Assembly: GCF_017309075.1 (NCBI RefSeq)
Contig: NZ_JAEMGS010000001.1
Location: forward strand, 310,001-374,000
Source: Motiliproteus sp. SC1-56
GTDB lineage: Bacteria; Pseudomonadota; Gammaproteobacteria; Pseudomonadales; Balneatricaceae
Direction of reading: 5' to 3'
DNA: 64,000 bases
The position numbers and the translations under genes were made by a program. Under the pieces are notes generated by a model, which had not been told where the DNA came from, ran no database searches, and saw only the letters and a list, made by a program, of their open reading frames with translations. Below are positions 48,032 to 58,308 of the stretch, piece after piece; the stretch's first letter is position 1; every line of letters starts with the position of its first letter.

Positions 48032-48700
48032 ATGAGGCTTAACGCGGATTTTTCCGAACCCGTCCGGGTGACGCCCGAGGACTATCGCTGGGTGCCCTCG
48101 CCCGTGCCCGGGGTAGAGCGAATGATGTTGGACCGTATCGGGGAGGAGGTGGGCCGGGCGACCTCCCTGGTGCGCTATGCGCCCGACAGCGAGTTCCCCG
48201 GGCATACCCATGTTGGCGGTGAAGAGATACTGGTGCTCAAGGGCGCCTTCGCCGATGAGCATGGTCGTTACCCGGCCGGCACCTACCTGCGTAACCCGAT
48301 CGGCACTTCCCACCGGCCCCGGGTGGGCAGCGAGGGGGCGGTTATTTTTGTCAAATTGCACCAGTTCCATCCGGCCGACCAGGCGCCCTGTGTGATCGAC
48401 ACGGCCGCCGCCGACTGGGGGCTGACCCCAAGCGACGGTATCCAGCAGCTGTTGCTGCATCGCTTCGAGGGTGAGCGGGTGTTGCTTGAGCGCTGGCCGG
48501 CGGAGCTCTTCATGCCGCTCGATGGCGATCACGGCGGGCGTGAGCTGCTGGTGCTGGCGGGCTGCCTGTATGACGCCCAACAGGCGTATCCCCCGGGGAC
48601 CTGGTTGCGCCATCCTCCGGGCCTCCCTTGGTCGTTTTTTACCCGCCGTGAGGGGGTTCAGGTTTACCTCAAAACCGGGCACTTGCAGCAGTTGCTCTGA
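48032..48700 (+). CDS. ChrR-like cupin protein
   Basis: A 222-residue protein with two cupin-type domains. The first (about 25-110) keeps a metal motif: HTHVGGEEILVL, with His58, His60 and Glu64/65. The second (about 130-215) lacks the histidines, so is probably structural. ChrR-like cupins often act as anti-sigma factors or bind metals, but there is no sigma-factor gene here. It is divergent from the TetR operon across the two palindromes and may be co-regulated. Confidence 0.75.
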   Translation: MRLNADFSEPVRVTPEDYRWVPSPVPGVERMMLDRIGEEVGRATSLVRYAPDSEFPGHTHVGGEEILVLKGAFADEHGRYPAGTYLRNPIGTSHRPRVGSEGAVIFVKLHQFHPADQAPCVIDTAAADWGLTPSDGIQQLLLHRFEGERVLLERWPAELFMPLDGDHGGRELLVLAGCLYDAQQAYPPGTWLRHPPGLPWSFFTRREGVQVYLKTGHLQQLL

Positions 48701-48784
48701 GGTCGGCTAAAGTCTCGAGGCGAATGCGGTCAAATCGGTAGTGCCTTATGATAGAAGCAGTTTTTTGTCAGTAAGGGCCGAGTT

Positions 48785-49846
48785 ATGACTGCATTGAAGA
48801 TTGCCGTGATCCCCGGTGACGGCATCGGAACCGAAGTGATTCCCGAGGGCATTCGCGCCCTGGAAGCGGCCGGGCGCCGCCATGGAGTGAGTTTTGAATG
48901 GACCGAATTCGACTGGTCCTGCGAGACTTATCACCGTACCGGGCGGATGATGCCCGAGGACGGGCTGGATCAACTGCGCAGCTTTGACGCCATTTACCTC
49001 GGAGCGGTGGGGTTCCCCGGGGTGCCGGACCATATCTCCCTGTGGGGATTGTTGTTGCCGATTCGTCGCGCCTTTGACCAGTACGTTAATCTGCGCCCGG
49101 TGCGCCTGTTTGAGGGGGTGCCCTGTCCCTTGGCCAACAAGCGGCCCGGGGATATTGATTTCTACGTGGTGCGTGAGAACGTGGAGGGGGAATACTCTTC
49201 TATCGGGGGGATCCAGTACGAGGGTACCGAACAGGAGGTGGTCTGCCAGCAGAGCCTGTTTACCCGTCGCGGAACCGACCGCATCCTCCGCTACGCCTTT
49301 GAGCTGGCCAACCGTCGCCCGGCCCGGCACCTGAGCTCGGCCACCAAGTCCAACGGCATCTACCACTCCATGCCTTACTGGGATGCCCGCGTGGCCGAAA
49401 TGGCCAGGAGCTATCCCGAGGTCAGGGTGGACCAGTTCCACATCGATATTCTTACCGCCAACTTCGTGCGAATGCCGGAACACTTCGACGTGGTGGTGGG
49501 CTCGAATCTTTTCGGCGACATTCTCTCGGACCTGGGCCCGGCCTGTACCGGCACCATCGCTATTGCCCCTTCGGCCAACATCAATCCGGAGAAGCGTTTT
49601 CCGTCGATGTTTGAACCGGTGCACGGCTCGGCGCCGGATATCGCGGGGCAAGGTATCGCCAACCCGCTGGGGACGATCTGGGCCGGCGCCATGATGGTCC
49701 AGCACCTGGGCTATTCGCAGGTGCATGACACCCTGATGGCGGCGATGGAAAGCGTGCTTCGCGAGGGCAAGTGCCTGACCCCGGACATGGGTGGTTCCGC
49801 CGGCACCCGGGAGCTCGGGGATGCTGTGCTGAGCGCGATTAGCTAG
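48785..49846 (+). CDS. Tartrate dehydrogenase / D-malate dehydrogenase family
   Basis: NAD+-dependent decarboxylating dehydrogenase of the isopropylmalate dehydrogenase family. The 353-residue enzyme has VIPGDGIGTEV at the start, the REN(VEGEYSS) segment and SAPDIAGQGIANP. The sequence is closest to the tartrate/D-malate (TtuC/DmlA) branch by pattern, acting on 2R-hydroxydicarboxylic acids. ATG at 48785; the gene stands alone. Substrate specificity needs testing. Confidence 0.88.
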   Translation: MTALKIAVIPGDGIGTEVIPEGIRALEAAGRRHGVSFEWTEFDWSCETYHRTGRMMPEDGLDQLRSFDAIYLGAVGFPGVPDHISLWGLLLPIRRAFDQYVNLRPVRLFEGVPCPLANKRPGDIDFYVVRENVEGEYSSIGGIQYEGTEQEVVCQQSLFTRRGTDRILRYAFELANRRPARHLSSATKSNGIYHSMPYWDARVAEMARSYPEVRVDQFHIDILTANFVRMPEHFDVVVGSNLFGDILSDLGPACTGTIAIAPSANINPEKRFPSMFEPVHGSAPDIAGQGIANPLGTIWAGAMMVQHLGYSQVHDTLMAAMESVLREGKCLTPDMGGSAGTRELGDAVLSAIS

Positions 49847-49948
49847 TTCGCTTCAGCCCGCAACCAGCGCCGCACCGGCGAACAGAGAGCGCCGGCCGGG
49901 GCTGAGCGGGGCTGAAGACAATGCGGGGAGTGTTCTGGCTGGGTGGGC

Positions 49949-50125
49949 TTAGCGGGTAGCCGGCTTGCCGAGGACGATCTGGCGGGGGCCGGCCATTTTC
50001 TGCTGGCCGGTAACGCCGCGGGGAATTTCCTGGATCTGGCCTCCGGCCTTGAGGAAGGCGGCGGTCTGTTCGGCGATGGATTTGTGCGTTTCCACGGCGG
50101 CTGATTTTTTGGGCTTGGCGGCCAT
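49949..50125 (-). CDS. 58-residue basic protein, unknown
   Basis: Begins MAAKPKKSAAVETHKSI and ends with GPRQIVLGKPATR. The N-terminus is lysine-rich; the second half (FLKAGGQIQEIPRGVTGQQ) looks like a small DNA- or RNA-binding unit. A weak TGGAA ribosome-binding site precedes the ATG. Codon use matches neighbours, which is the main support. It lies between the dehydrogenase gene and astA. Confidence 0.6.
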   Translation of the reverse strand: MAAKPKKSAAVETHKSIAEQTAAFLKAGGQIQEIPRGVTGQQKMAGPRQIVLGKPATR

Positions 50126-50278
50126 AAGTCATTCCATTTATTTGAGTTCCCGGTAATCCTAGCATGTTTGCGCTTACTTAGCCCATTCCGGGCATGGTGC
50201 CGGGGCCGGCGGGCGTCGAGTTTGGCGGCGCTACCCGGTGGTCGACGTCGCAGGCCACTAGCAGGCAGATGGCTCCTT

Positions 50279-51313
50279 TCAGTGGGACTTTCGGGTCTGT
50301 TGCAGGGGGACGACCCGAACCGGGGCGCCGGCGGTCAGCTCCAGCGCGTCGGTCTGCTCCGCCGTCAAGAGTACGCGCTCGGCTTCAAGGGCGACGGGGG
50401 CCAGAATGCAGCGAAAGCCCTCAAGGTGTGTGTTGCTGACCAGGCAGTGGACGGTTGGCGAGGCGCGCCGGAGTGCGGCGCTGGTCAGAAGCCGGCTGTG
50501 GCGGATGCTGCGTACGTCGGCCGTGCGGCAGACCAAGGTGGGGCCGCCATCAAAGATGTCCACGTAACCCTCGAAGTGAAACCCCTCGTCCTCCAGCATC
50601 CGCCGTGCCGGGCGGGTGTGGGCGTGGACTTCGCCGATGACGGCCTGGGCATCGGGGGGCAGCAGGTGGATGTAAATGGAGTGCTTGGGCATCAGTTCGG
50701 CGATAAACGCCTTGTTGCCGATGCCGGTAAGGAAATCCGCCTTGGAGAACTCCATGGTGAAGAAGTGGCGGCCCAGCCCCTCCCAGAAGGGGTTGCGGCC
50801 CCGTTCGTCGCTGACGCCGCGCATTTCCGCGATCACCCGCGGGGCGAAGCGGTGGAGGTGTTGCGCCATGAACAGAAAGCGGCACTTGGAGAGCAGGGTG
50901 CCGTTGCCGTCACGGCGGTAGCGGGGCAGCAGGTAGAGGGTGCACACTTCCGAGTGGCCGGTGTAATCGTTACACAAGTAGAGGGTCTGAAATTGGTTGT
51001 GAATGGCCAGCTCACGTGAGGCATGGACGATGGTCCCTATTCGGTAGTGGTACCAGGGATCGCGCATGCCCACCGCGGCCTCGATCCCGGTGGTGCCGAT
51101 CACTTCGCCGTTGCGACTCTCTTCCATCATGAACAGGTAGCCATGATCCCCCGGGGTCGAGATGTCTGTGCCCATGGCCTGCAGAGATCTGCCTATTTTG
51201 GCCTCCAACAGATCGCGGGCGGCGGGCAGTGAGGTAAAGCCCGGGCCGCTCTCCTCGGCGATGCGCATCAACACCGGGAAATCCTCTTCACGAATGGGAC
51301 GTACGCGGATCAT
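50279..51313 (-). CDS. astA: Arginine N-succinyltransferase
   Basis: First enzyme of the arginine succinyltransferase route, transferring succinyl from succinyl-CoA to arginine. The 344-residue protein has the family length and stretches such as MIRVRPIREEDF, ESGPGFTSLP, TTGIEAAVG and DAQAVIGEVHAHT. The other ast genes are not within the window, so it stands alone here; a paralogue elsewhere may serve the full pathway. Confidence 0.9.
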   Translation of the reverse strand: MIRVRPIREEDFPVLMRIAEESGPGFTSLPAARDLLEAKIGRSLQAMGTDISTPGDHGYLFMMEESRNGEVIGTTGIEAAVGMRDPWYHYRIGTIVHASRELAIHNQFQTLYLCNDYTGHSEVCTLYLLPRYRRDGNGTLLSKCRFLFMAQHLHRFAPRVIAEMRGVSDERGRNPFWEGLGRHFFTMEFSKADFLTGIGNKAFIAELMPKHSIYIHLLPPDAQAVIGEVHAHTRPARRMLEDEGFHFEGYVDIFDGGPTLVCRTADVRSIRHSRLLTSAALRRASPTVHCLVSNTHLEGFRCILAPVALEAERVLLTAEQTDALELTAGAPVRVVPLQQTRKSH

Positions 51314-51384
51314 TCGGGCTCTCCACAGACAAGTACCCTGGACGGAGTGTCCTAAGTCTAGTCGAGGGCTCTTTGACTAAGGGG

Positions 51385-51873
51385 TTACCGGGGGACGGGG
51401 TCTGAAAGCTGCAACTTGAGCTGGCGCCCCGGGTGCAGGTCCAGTGCGGCGGCCTGGCCGGCTCTCAGCTCCAGGGCATAAAGGGCTTTGCCTTCCGAGC
51501 GGTATAGCGCGCAGGGCGCCTCGGTACAAGGTGGGGCATGGCGATGGACGGACAGGACCTTCGCGGACCTGTCGAGAAACAGGATATCCAGGGAGAAGAT
51601 CATGTTTTTCATCCAGATGGCCAGGTGCTGCGGCTTGGGGTAGGCCAGCAGCATGCCCCGGTTATCGGCCAGCGGGGGGCTGCACATAAGGCCGCGCTGG
51701 CGCTGGGCGGAGGTCGTGGCAACCGCGAGCTCAATGGGCACGGCGCCATCCAGCGCCAGGGTTCCGCGGCTGAATGGTGTGGCGAGGGGAGGGAGGGGGC
51801 AGGACGGTGCGCTGAGGGCGGCATCGGAGGCTGCCAGCAGCAGTGCCAGCAGCGGACTTCTCCAGCCGACCAC
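51385..51873 (-). CDS. DUF192 family exported protein
   Basis: A 162-residue protein with a signal peptide (to about residue 21) and the DUF192 core: TTSAQRQRGLMCSPPL, MLLAYPKPQHLAIWMKNMIFSLDILFLD and the C-terminal LELRAGQA. Function unknown. It starts at a GTG 23 bases after the second PII gene and may share its transcript. Confidence 0.8.
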   Translation of the reverse strand: MVGWRSPLLALLLAASDAALSAPSCPLPPLATPFSRGTLALDGAVPIELAVATTSAQRQRGLMCSPPLADNRGMLLAYPKPQHLAIWMKNMIFSLDILFLDRSAKVLSVHRHAPPCTEAPCALYRSEGKALYALELRAGQAAALDLHPGRQLKLQLSDPVPR

Positions 51874-51896
51874 AGCGAACCCCGGCGAGATTCTGG

Positions 51897-52337
<441 letters not shown>

Positions 52338-52417
52338 TTAATGCGGCTTTGGGGCAGTCAGGCGAGCCGCCGTCGGGCCAGTCCTGCGCCTCACCGGCGA
52401 CCCGTGCGCGGGTGCAT

Positions 52418-52447
52418 AAAAAAAGGCGCCCGTTTGACGGGGCGCCT
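52418..52447 (-). terminator. Terminator of glnK-amtB
   Basis: A stem of GGCGCCC and GGGCGCC (52425-52431 with 52440-52446) is followed, on the minus strand, by a T-run of seven. It ends the glnK-amtB transcript before the second PII gene. Confidence 0.85.
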
Positions 52448-52490
52448 CAAGTTCACTGCTGGTGAGGATTTACAGTGTTTTGTTCAGGGC

Positions 52491-53753
52491 TCAGGAGCCC
52501 TTGGTGAACTCGGGGTAGGCTTCCATGCCACACTCGGTCAGGTCGACGCCTTCGTACTCCTCCTCTTCGCTGACGCGGATGCCCATGACAGCCTTGAGGA
52601 CAGCCCAGACGATCAGGCTGAAGAAGAAGACCCAGACGAAGATGGTCAGGGCGCCGATGATCTGGCCGCTGAAGGTCACACCGTCATTGGTCAGGGGAAC
52701 CAGCAGCAGACCCAGCAGACCGCAGGTACCGTGGACGGAGATGGCACCGACCGGATCGTCGATCTTCAGCTTGTCCAGGGTGATGATGGAGAACACGACC
52801 AGGACACCGCCGATGGCACCGAACAGGGTTGCCTGCAGGGCCGTGGGGGTCGAAGGCTCGGCGGTGATCGCGACCAGACCGGCCAGGGCACCGTTGAGCA
52901 GCATAGTCAGGTCGGCCTTGCCGAACAGCATGCGGGCGGTGATCAGGGCAGCCACGGCGCCACCGGCAGCGGCGGCGTTGGTGTTCAGGAACACCATGGC
53001 CACGGAGTGGGCGTTGGCCACGTCACCGAGCTTAAGCACGGAGCCACCGTTGAAGCCGAACCAGCCCATCCACAGGATGAAGGTACCCAGGGTAGCCAGG
53101 GGCAGGTTGGCGCCGGGGAAGGCGTTGATCTGGCCGTTAGCGCCGTACTTGCCTTTACGGGCACCCAGCAGCAGGACTCCGGAGAGGGCCGCAGCCGCAC
53201 CGGCCATGTGCACGATGCCGGAACCGGCAAAGTCAGAGAAGCCCAGGTCGCCCAGGTTGTACATGCCGAACACGTCGTCGCCGTTCCAGGTCCAGGCGCC
53301 TTCTATGGGATAGATAACGCCGGTCATCACCACCGCGAAGGCGAGGAAGGCCCAGAGTTTCATGCGCTCGGCCACGGCACCGGAGACGATGGACATGGCG
53401 GTAGCGACAAACACCACTTGGAAGAAGAAGTCCGACGCGCCGGAGTAGACCGCACCGCCCTCAAAGCCCGCCTCGGCGGAGTCCTTGAGCACCTGTTCCA
53501 CATCGACGGCCTCGATGCCGCTGAGGAAGATACCGCCGCCGTACATCAGTTCGTAACCCACCACCAGGTACATGATGCAGGAGATGGCGAACAGGGCGAC
53601 GTTCTTAGTGAGAATTTCGGTGGTGTTCTTGGCGCGGACCAGGCCGGCCTCGAGCATGGCGAAGCCGGCCGCCATCCACATGACTAATGCGCCGCACACC
53701 AGAAAATAAAAGGTGTCCATCGCATACTGCAGTTGAAAGATTTGATTTTCCAT
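52491..53753 (-). CDS. amtB: Ammonium channel AmtB
   Basis: Trimeric inner-membrane channel for ammonium, blocked by GlnK when nitrogen is ample. The 420-residue protein has about 11 helices and the conserved pore histidines in GIVHMAGAA (about 180) and ISVHGTCGLLG (about 340). It lies between two PII genes and is translated from the glnK transcript. No signal peptide is obvious, as in many non-enteric AmtBs. Confidence 0.96.
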   Translation of the reverse strand: MENQIFQLQYAMDTFYFLVCGALVMWMAAGFAMLEAGLVRAKNTTEILTKNVALFAISCIMYLVVGYELMYGGGIFLSGIEAVDVEQVLKDSAEAGFEGGAVYSGASDFFFQVVFVATAMSIVSGAVAERMKLWAFLAFAVVMTGVIYPIEGAWTWNGDDVFGMYNLGDLGFSDFAGSGIVHMAGAAAALSGVLLLGARKGKYGANGQINAFPGANLPLATLGTFILWMGWFGFNGGSVLKLGDVANAHSVAMVFLNTNAAAAGGAVAALITARMLFGKADLTMLLNGALAGLVAITAEPSTPTALQATLFGAIGGVLVVFSIITLDKLKIDDPVGAISVHGTCGLLGLLLVPLTNDGVTFSGQIIGALTIFVWVFFFSLIVWAVLKAVMGIRVSEEEEYEGVDLTECGMEAYPEFTKGS

Positions 53754-53828
53754 CGTTAGCCTCCGATGACCGTCGCGTCCTGTGGCGCTGCCGGTCGGGT
53801 TTTTTCGCTGAAAAAGAGATCGGTTCGG

Positions 53829-54254
<426 letters not shown>

Positions 54255-54327
54255 AAAACGTCAAAAAGATTTATAAACAGTAGGTTAGATGAGTAGAAGG
54301 GGCGTTGTGCAGCGATTGGAGCGAGTT

Positions 54328-54349
54328 TTTGTGCAGTGCACAGCACAAA
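54328..54349. repeat. Near-palindrome between glnK and ubiK
   Basis: A 22-bp near-palindrome (20 of 22 positions symmetric) with TTTGTGC and GCACAAA ends, between the sigma-54 promoter and the NtrC site. It may be another activator site. Confidence 0.4.
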
Positions 54350-54372
54350 AAAAAGGCGCTAATGTGGTGCGC

Positions 54373-54387
54373 GCACCATTCTGGTGC
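54373..54387. promoter_or_regulatory. NtrC-type site upstream of glnK
   Basis: GCACCA-TTC-TGGTGC is a perfect inverted repeat like that before glnA, about 150 bases upstream of the sigma-54 start. Confidence 0.82.
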
Positions 54388-54469
54388 TTAATCGGCGGAG
54401 CGGGAGCGTCAGCAGCGAATTTATCCCGTGATAGAATTGGGAAAACTTCATTTCACAGGATCCTATGCC

Positions 54470-54730
54470 ATGCTCCCACCTAAAATGCTTGAAGGTCTCA
54501 ACGAGCAACTGACCCAACTGTTCGGCGAAGGGCCGCAGAAAACCCAGGAAGAGGTGAAAAAAAGCATCAATGTCCTGCTGCAAGGGGCGTTCTCCCGCCT
54601 GGACCTGGTGACACGGGAAGAGTTCGAGGCGCAAAAAGAGGTGTTGATGCGCACCCGGGCCATGGTTGAGCAGCTTGAGCAACAGGTTAAACAGCTTGAA
54701 AGCAGCCTGCAGGCCAAGTCGGGCGAGTAG
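54470..54730 (+). CDS. ubiK: Ubiquinone biosynthesis accessory factor UbiK
   Basis: An 86-residue coiled-coil protein (BMFP domain) that helps assemble the ubiquinone-biosynthetic complex under aerobic growth. MLPPKMLEGLNEQLTQLF and the C-terminal LEQQVKQLES are typical. The ATG at 54470 is preferred to the open upstream frame because relatives begin like this and AGGA precedes it. It is divergent from glnK and followed by comM. Confidence 0.85.
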   Translation: MLPPKMLEGLNEQLTQLFGEGPQKTQEEVKKSINVLLQGAFSRLDLVTREEFEAQKEVLMRTRAMVEQLEQQVKQLESSLQAKSGE

Positions 54731-54839
54731 CCCTTAACCTATGGCCAGATCGCTGGCCCGGTGAGCAGCGGGGCCGGCATCGCGGGAAAATCCGCTGCTC
54801 ACGGAATCAAGGCGCCTGCCATCAAACCAGGGAAGGTTT

Positions 54840-56357
54840 ATGTCTCTAGCGGTGATTCACAGCCGGGCGCAGCTCGGTATCGAGGCCCCGGCGGTCACCG
54901 TCGAGGTCCACCTCAGTAATGGCTTGCCGGGGCTTTCCATCGTCGGTCTCCCCGAGACCGCGGTCAAGGAAGCCAAGGACCGCGTGCGCAGCGCGCTGCT
55001 CAATACCCAGTTTGAATTTCCCCTGCGACGGATCACCGTCAACCTGGCCCCCGCCGACTTGCCCAAGGAGGGCGGTCGCTATGACCTTGCCATCGCACTG
55101 GGCATTCTTTGCGCGTCGGGGCAGTTGCCCGCCGAGGCACTGAGCCAGTACGAGGTGATTGGCGAACTGGCGCTTTCCGGCGCGTTGAGGCCGGTGCCGG
55201 GGGCGCTGCCCGCCGCTCTCCAGGCGCGCCGCGCGGGGCGTACCCTGTTGGTTCCTGAAGACAACGGTCCCCAGGCGGCGCTGGTGGAGGGCGCCTCGGT
55301 GCGCCAGGCCGATCACCTGCTGGCGGTCTGTGCCCACTTTCTCGCCCAGTCCCCGTTGCCGGCCCCCCTGCCACCGACGGCCGAGCACGACGAAGCGCTG
55401 CCCGATCTGGCGGAGGTGCGCGGTCAGCACCAGGCTCGCCGGGCGCTGGAAGTCGCAGCAGCCGGCGGTCACAGCCTGCTGTTCGTGGGTCCGCCCGGCA
55501 GCGGCAAGACCATGCTGGCCAGCCGTCTGCCGAGCATATTGCCGCCCCTGACCCAGGACGAGGCCCTGGAGGTGGCGGCCGTCGCCTCGGTGGCTAGCGC
55601 CGGCTCTGAAACCCAGGGTTGGCGCCAGCGCCCCTTTCGAGCCCCCCACCATACCGCCTCGGGCGTGGCCCTGGTGGGGGGGGGCAGCATTCCGCGCCCG
55701 GGCGAAATTTCGCTGGCCCACCAGGGAGTGCTGTTTCTTGATGAATTGCCGGAGTTTGATCGCCGGGTGCTGGAGGTGCTGCGCGAGCCCCTGGAGAGCG
55801 GGGAAATACGTATCTCCCGGGCGGCTCGCCAGGTCTGCTATCCCGCCGGGTTCCAGCTGGTGGCGGCGATGAACCCCTGCCCCTGCGGTTACTTCGGTCA
55901 AGTTCGGTGTCGGTGTAATCCCGGGCAGGTCAGTCGTTACCAGGGTCGGATCTCCGGCCCCCTGCTGGACCGGCTCGACCTGCATGTGGAGGTGCCGCCC
56001 CTGGGCAGCCACGAGATGACCTGTTCCGGAACCCCGGGCGAGGCGTCGGCCCAGGTGCGGGCGCGGGTGGTGGCGGCGCGCCGGCGCCAGCTAGAGGAGC
56101 GGGGTTGCCTGAACAGCCGTCTTGGCGCCGGACAGCTGGAGGCGGCCTGCGGCCTCTGCGACGGCGAACGTGAATTCCTGGCCCAGGCGCTGGAGCGGCT
56201 GGGCCTCTCGGCCCGGGCGTACCACCGGGTGCTGCGGGTGGCCCGGACCCTGGCCGATCTGGAGGGGCTGGCGACACCGGGACGGCCCCAGTTGCTCGAG
56301 GCGCTGGGTTATCGCAAGCAGGAACGGCTCAGAGCTGGATCCGTCGCGGTTTCTTGA
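54840..56357 (+). CDS. comM: ComM-type Mg-chelatase-like ATPase
   Basis: AAA+ helicase needed for branch migration during natural transformation in relatives. The 505-residue protein has the N-terminal ChlI-like domain, Walker A GPPGSGKT (about 219-226), a Walker B segment [11 protein letters not shown], and C-terminal cysteines of the zinc-like motif. Its end overlaps the convergent EAL gene by 29 bases. Follows ubiK, as in many gammaproteobacteria. Confidence 0.94.
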   Translation: MSLAVIHSRAQLGIEAPAVTVEVHLSNGLPGLSIVGLPETAVKEAKDRVRSALLNTQFEFPLRRITVNLAPADLPKEGGRYDLAIALGILCASGQLPAEALSQYEVIGELALSGALRPVPGALPAALQARRAGRTLLVPEDNGPQAALVEGASVRQADHLLAVCAHFLAQSPLPAPLPPTAEHDEALPDLAEVRGQHQARRALEVAAAGGHSLLFVGPPGSGKTMLASRLPSILPPLTQDEALEVAAVASVASAGSETQGWRQRPFRAPHHTASGVALVGGGSIPRPGEISLAHQGVLFLDELPEFDRRVLEVLREPLESGEIRISRAARQVCYPAGFQLVAAMNPCPCGYFGQVRCRCNPGQVSRYQGRISGPLLDRLDLHVEVPPLGSHEMTCSGTPGEASAQVRARVVAARRRQLEERGCLNSRLGAGQLEAACGLCDGEREFLAQALERLGLSARAYHRVLRVARTLADLEGLATPGRPQLLEALGYRKQERLRAGSVAVS

Positions 56358-58053
56358 CCTGTTGGCAGAGCGTTTCCAGAGGGACCGGGCGGCCAAAGTG
56401 GAAGCCTTGGACCTGGTCGCAGCCGTGCTCGCGCAGGAACGCCAGCTGTTCCGGGGTCTCCACCCCCTCGGCAATCACATCCTTGCGCAGGTTGTGCGCC
56501 AGGTTGATGATGGCGCGCACGATTTCGGCGTCGTCCGGGCTGTCGCAAACGCCCTGAACAAAGCTTCGGTCCACCTTAAGGGTGCTGATGGGCAGCTTCT
56601 GCAGGTGGGCGAACGACGAGTAGCCGGTGCCGAAGTCATCCAGGGAGAAGGCGATTCCCAGCCGGTTTAGCTCGCGGATACAGTGCTCCACGTGCTGCTC
56701 GTTGAGCGCCATGGCGGTCTCGGTCAGCTCGAACTCCAGCTGGGAGGGGGGGATGTTGCCCCGGGTCAGCAGCCGGGCGATGGTAGGCACCAGGGTCTCG
56801 TCCTGGAACTGGCGGAATGAAAGGTTGATGCCGATGCGTTGCAGGTTGACCCCTTCTGCCTTCATTTTCTTGAGGTCTTCGCCGGCCTGGTAAATGGCCC
56901 AGTAGCCCATGGGCACGATCAGCCCCGTCTTCTCCGCCAACGGAATAAACTCGCCGGGAGGAATCAGCCCGCGTTCGGGGTGCTGCCAGCGCATCAGCGC
57001 CTCGGCGCCGATAATCCGCCCGCTGCTGATATCCACGCGGGGCTGGTAAAACAGTCGCAGCTCCTTGTTGCGCAGGGCGTTGATGAGTTCCGGTTCCAGG
57101 GCAATCTGCTGGGCTGCCGCCTGAGCGAGCCCCGCGGAGTAGAACCGGTAGCTGCAACCGCGCTCTTTTTTTGCCTGGTGCAGGGCGGCCCCGGTATGCC
57201 GGAACAGGGTCTCCACGTCCCCGGCCGTGTCCGGGAAGGTGGCCCCGCCCATGCTGCAACCCAAAATCAGGTTATGACCCTGGGGAGAGTAAGGGCGGGC
57301 GTGAACGGCGCTCAGCTCTTCCACCAGATCGCCCAGGGCATCGCGGGCGTCGTCGCTGGTCAGGCTGACGCAGAATTGCTCATCCCCCAGGCGGTAAAGC
57401 CGCTGGCCGGGAGCGAGCACGGATTGAAACCGTTTGACCACCTCTGCCAGCAGCCGCTCCCCGACCCGTCGGCCCAGGGTATTGTTAATGGCCTTGAAGC
57501 CGTCCAGGTTGATCTGCAGCAGGCCCAGCTGGAAGCCCCGGGCCCTCGTCCGCTCCAGCTGCTGCAGCAGGGCGCGGTAGCAGTGCTGCTGGCTGGGAAT
57601 TCCCGTCTGCGGGTCGAAGTCGCGCAGCGCGATGATGTGCTGGTTGCGCTGCTTGAGCTGGCCGGCGTAGTGAAGAACCCGGGTCAGCGCCTGCGGCTCC
57701 CATTGATCCTCGGCCAGGTAGTCAAAGGCGCCGGCGGCGTGCAGCCCCGCTTCGGCCTCGGCGGAAAGGGGGGCGCCGTAGACGATGATCGGGGTGCTGA
57801 CCCGGTAGCGCCGGGCCATGCCCAGGTAATCCCGGCGGCGGTTGCGGGCCAGGGAGTAGCTCATGAAAACGGTATCGACGTCGTGGGCCCGGGCGACGCT
57901 CAGCGCTTCACGGACACCGGCAAACCAGTGCAGCTCGTAGTGTCGGGTGACATCCTGTCTGAGAGCCTCCTGCAAGCGCTGAGACGCGGCAGGAGAGGGG
58001 TCGACCACCAGGATCCGTTGGGGCGACCGCCTGGATGTAACCAGTGACGGCAT
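56329..58053 (-). CDS. Degenerate REC / degenerate GGDEF / EAL cyclic-di-GMP phosphodiesterase
   Basis: A 574-residue soluble protein. A receiver-like domain (about 13-130) lacks the usual phospho-acceptor: the expected aspartate position reads FMSYSLA. The GGDEF domain (about 150-310) has LGDEQF in place of GGDEF and no I-site. The EAL domain (about 325-560) keeps EALMRW and DDFGTGYSS, so a phosphodiesterase is likely. The inactive GGDEF may be a GTP sensor. The promoter lies in the 255-base gap shared with rep. Confidence 0.88.
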   Translation of the reverse strand: MPSLVTSRRSPQRILVVDPSPAASQRLQEALRQDVTRHYELHWFAGVREALSVARAHDVDTVFMSYSLARNRRRDYLGMARRYRVSTPIIVYGAPLSAEAEAGLHAAGAFDYLAEDQWEPQALTRVLHYAGQLKQRNQHIIALRDFDPQTGIPSQQHCYRALLQQLERTRARGFQLGLLQINLDGFKAINNTLGRRVGERLLAEVVKRFQSVLAPGQRLYRLGDEQFCVSLTSDDARDALGDLVEELSAVHARPYSPQGHNLILGCSMGGATFPDTAGDVETLFRHTGAALHQAKKERGCSYRFYSAGLAQAAAQQIALEPELINALRNKELRLFYQPRVDISSGRIIGAEALMRWQHPERGLIPPGEFIPLAEKTGLIVPMGYWAIYQAGEDLKKMKAEGVNLQRIGINLSFRQFQDETLVPTIARLLTRGNIPPSQLEFELTETAMALNEQHVEHCIRELNRLGIAFSLDDFGTGYSSFAHLQKLPISTLKVDRSFVQGVCDSPDDAEIVRAIINLAHNLRKDVIAEGVETPEQLAFLREHGCDQVQGFHFGRPVPLETLCQQVKKPRRIQL

Positions 58054-58308
58054 AAAACGCGGAATCCACCTTTACTTGGCGCTCGCGGCGGGCCGCTGGA
58101 CGGGCCGCCACTCGAGTGCATAAAACTTAACTAGATATCACTCTAGGTTCTACCTTTAATTTGTTGTTTTTATGATTTGGTTTCTATTAAGTGACTGATT
58201 TAAAGGCCGGAGCTCGCGGGGAGTGAATAATTTTCCGCCTGCGCCGGGCCTGATACAATGGCTAATCTCGGCTTATCGGCCATGTTCCCCATTTGTTTAG
58301 GTTTGTCT

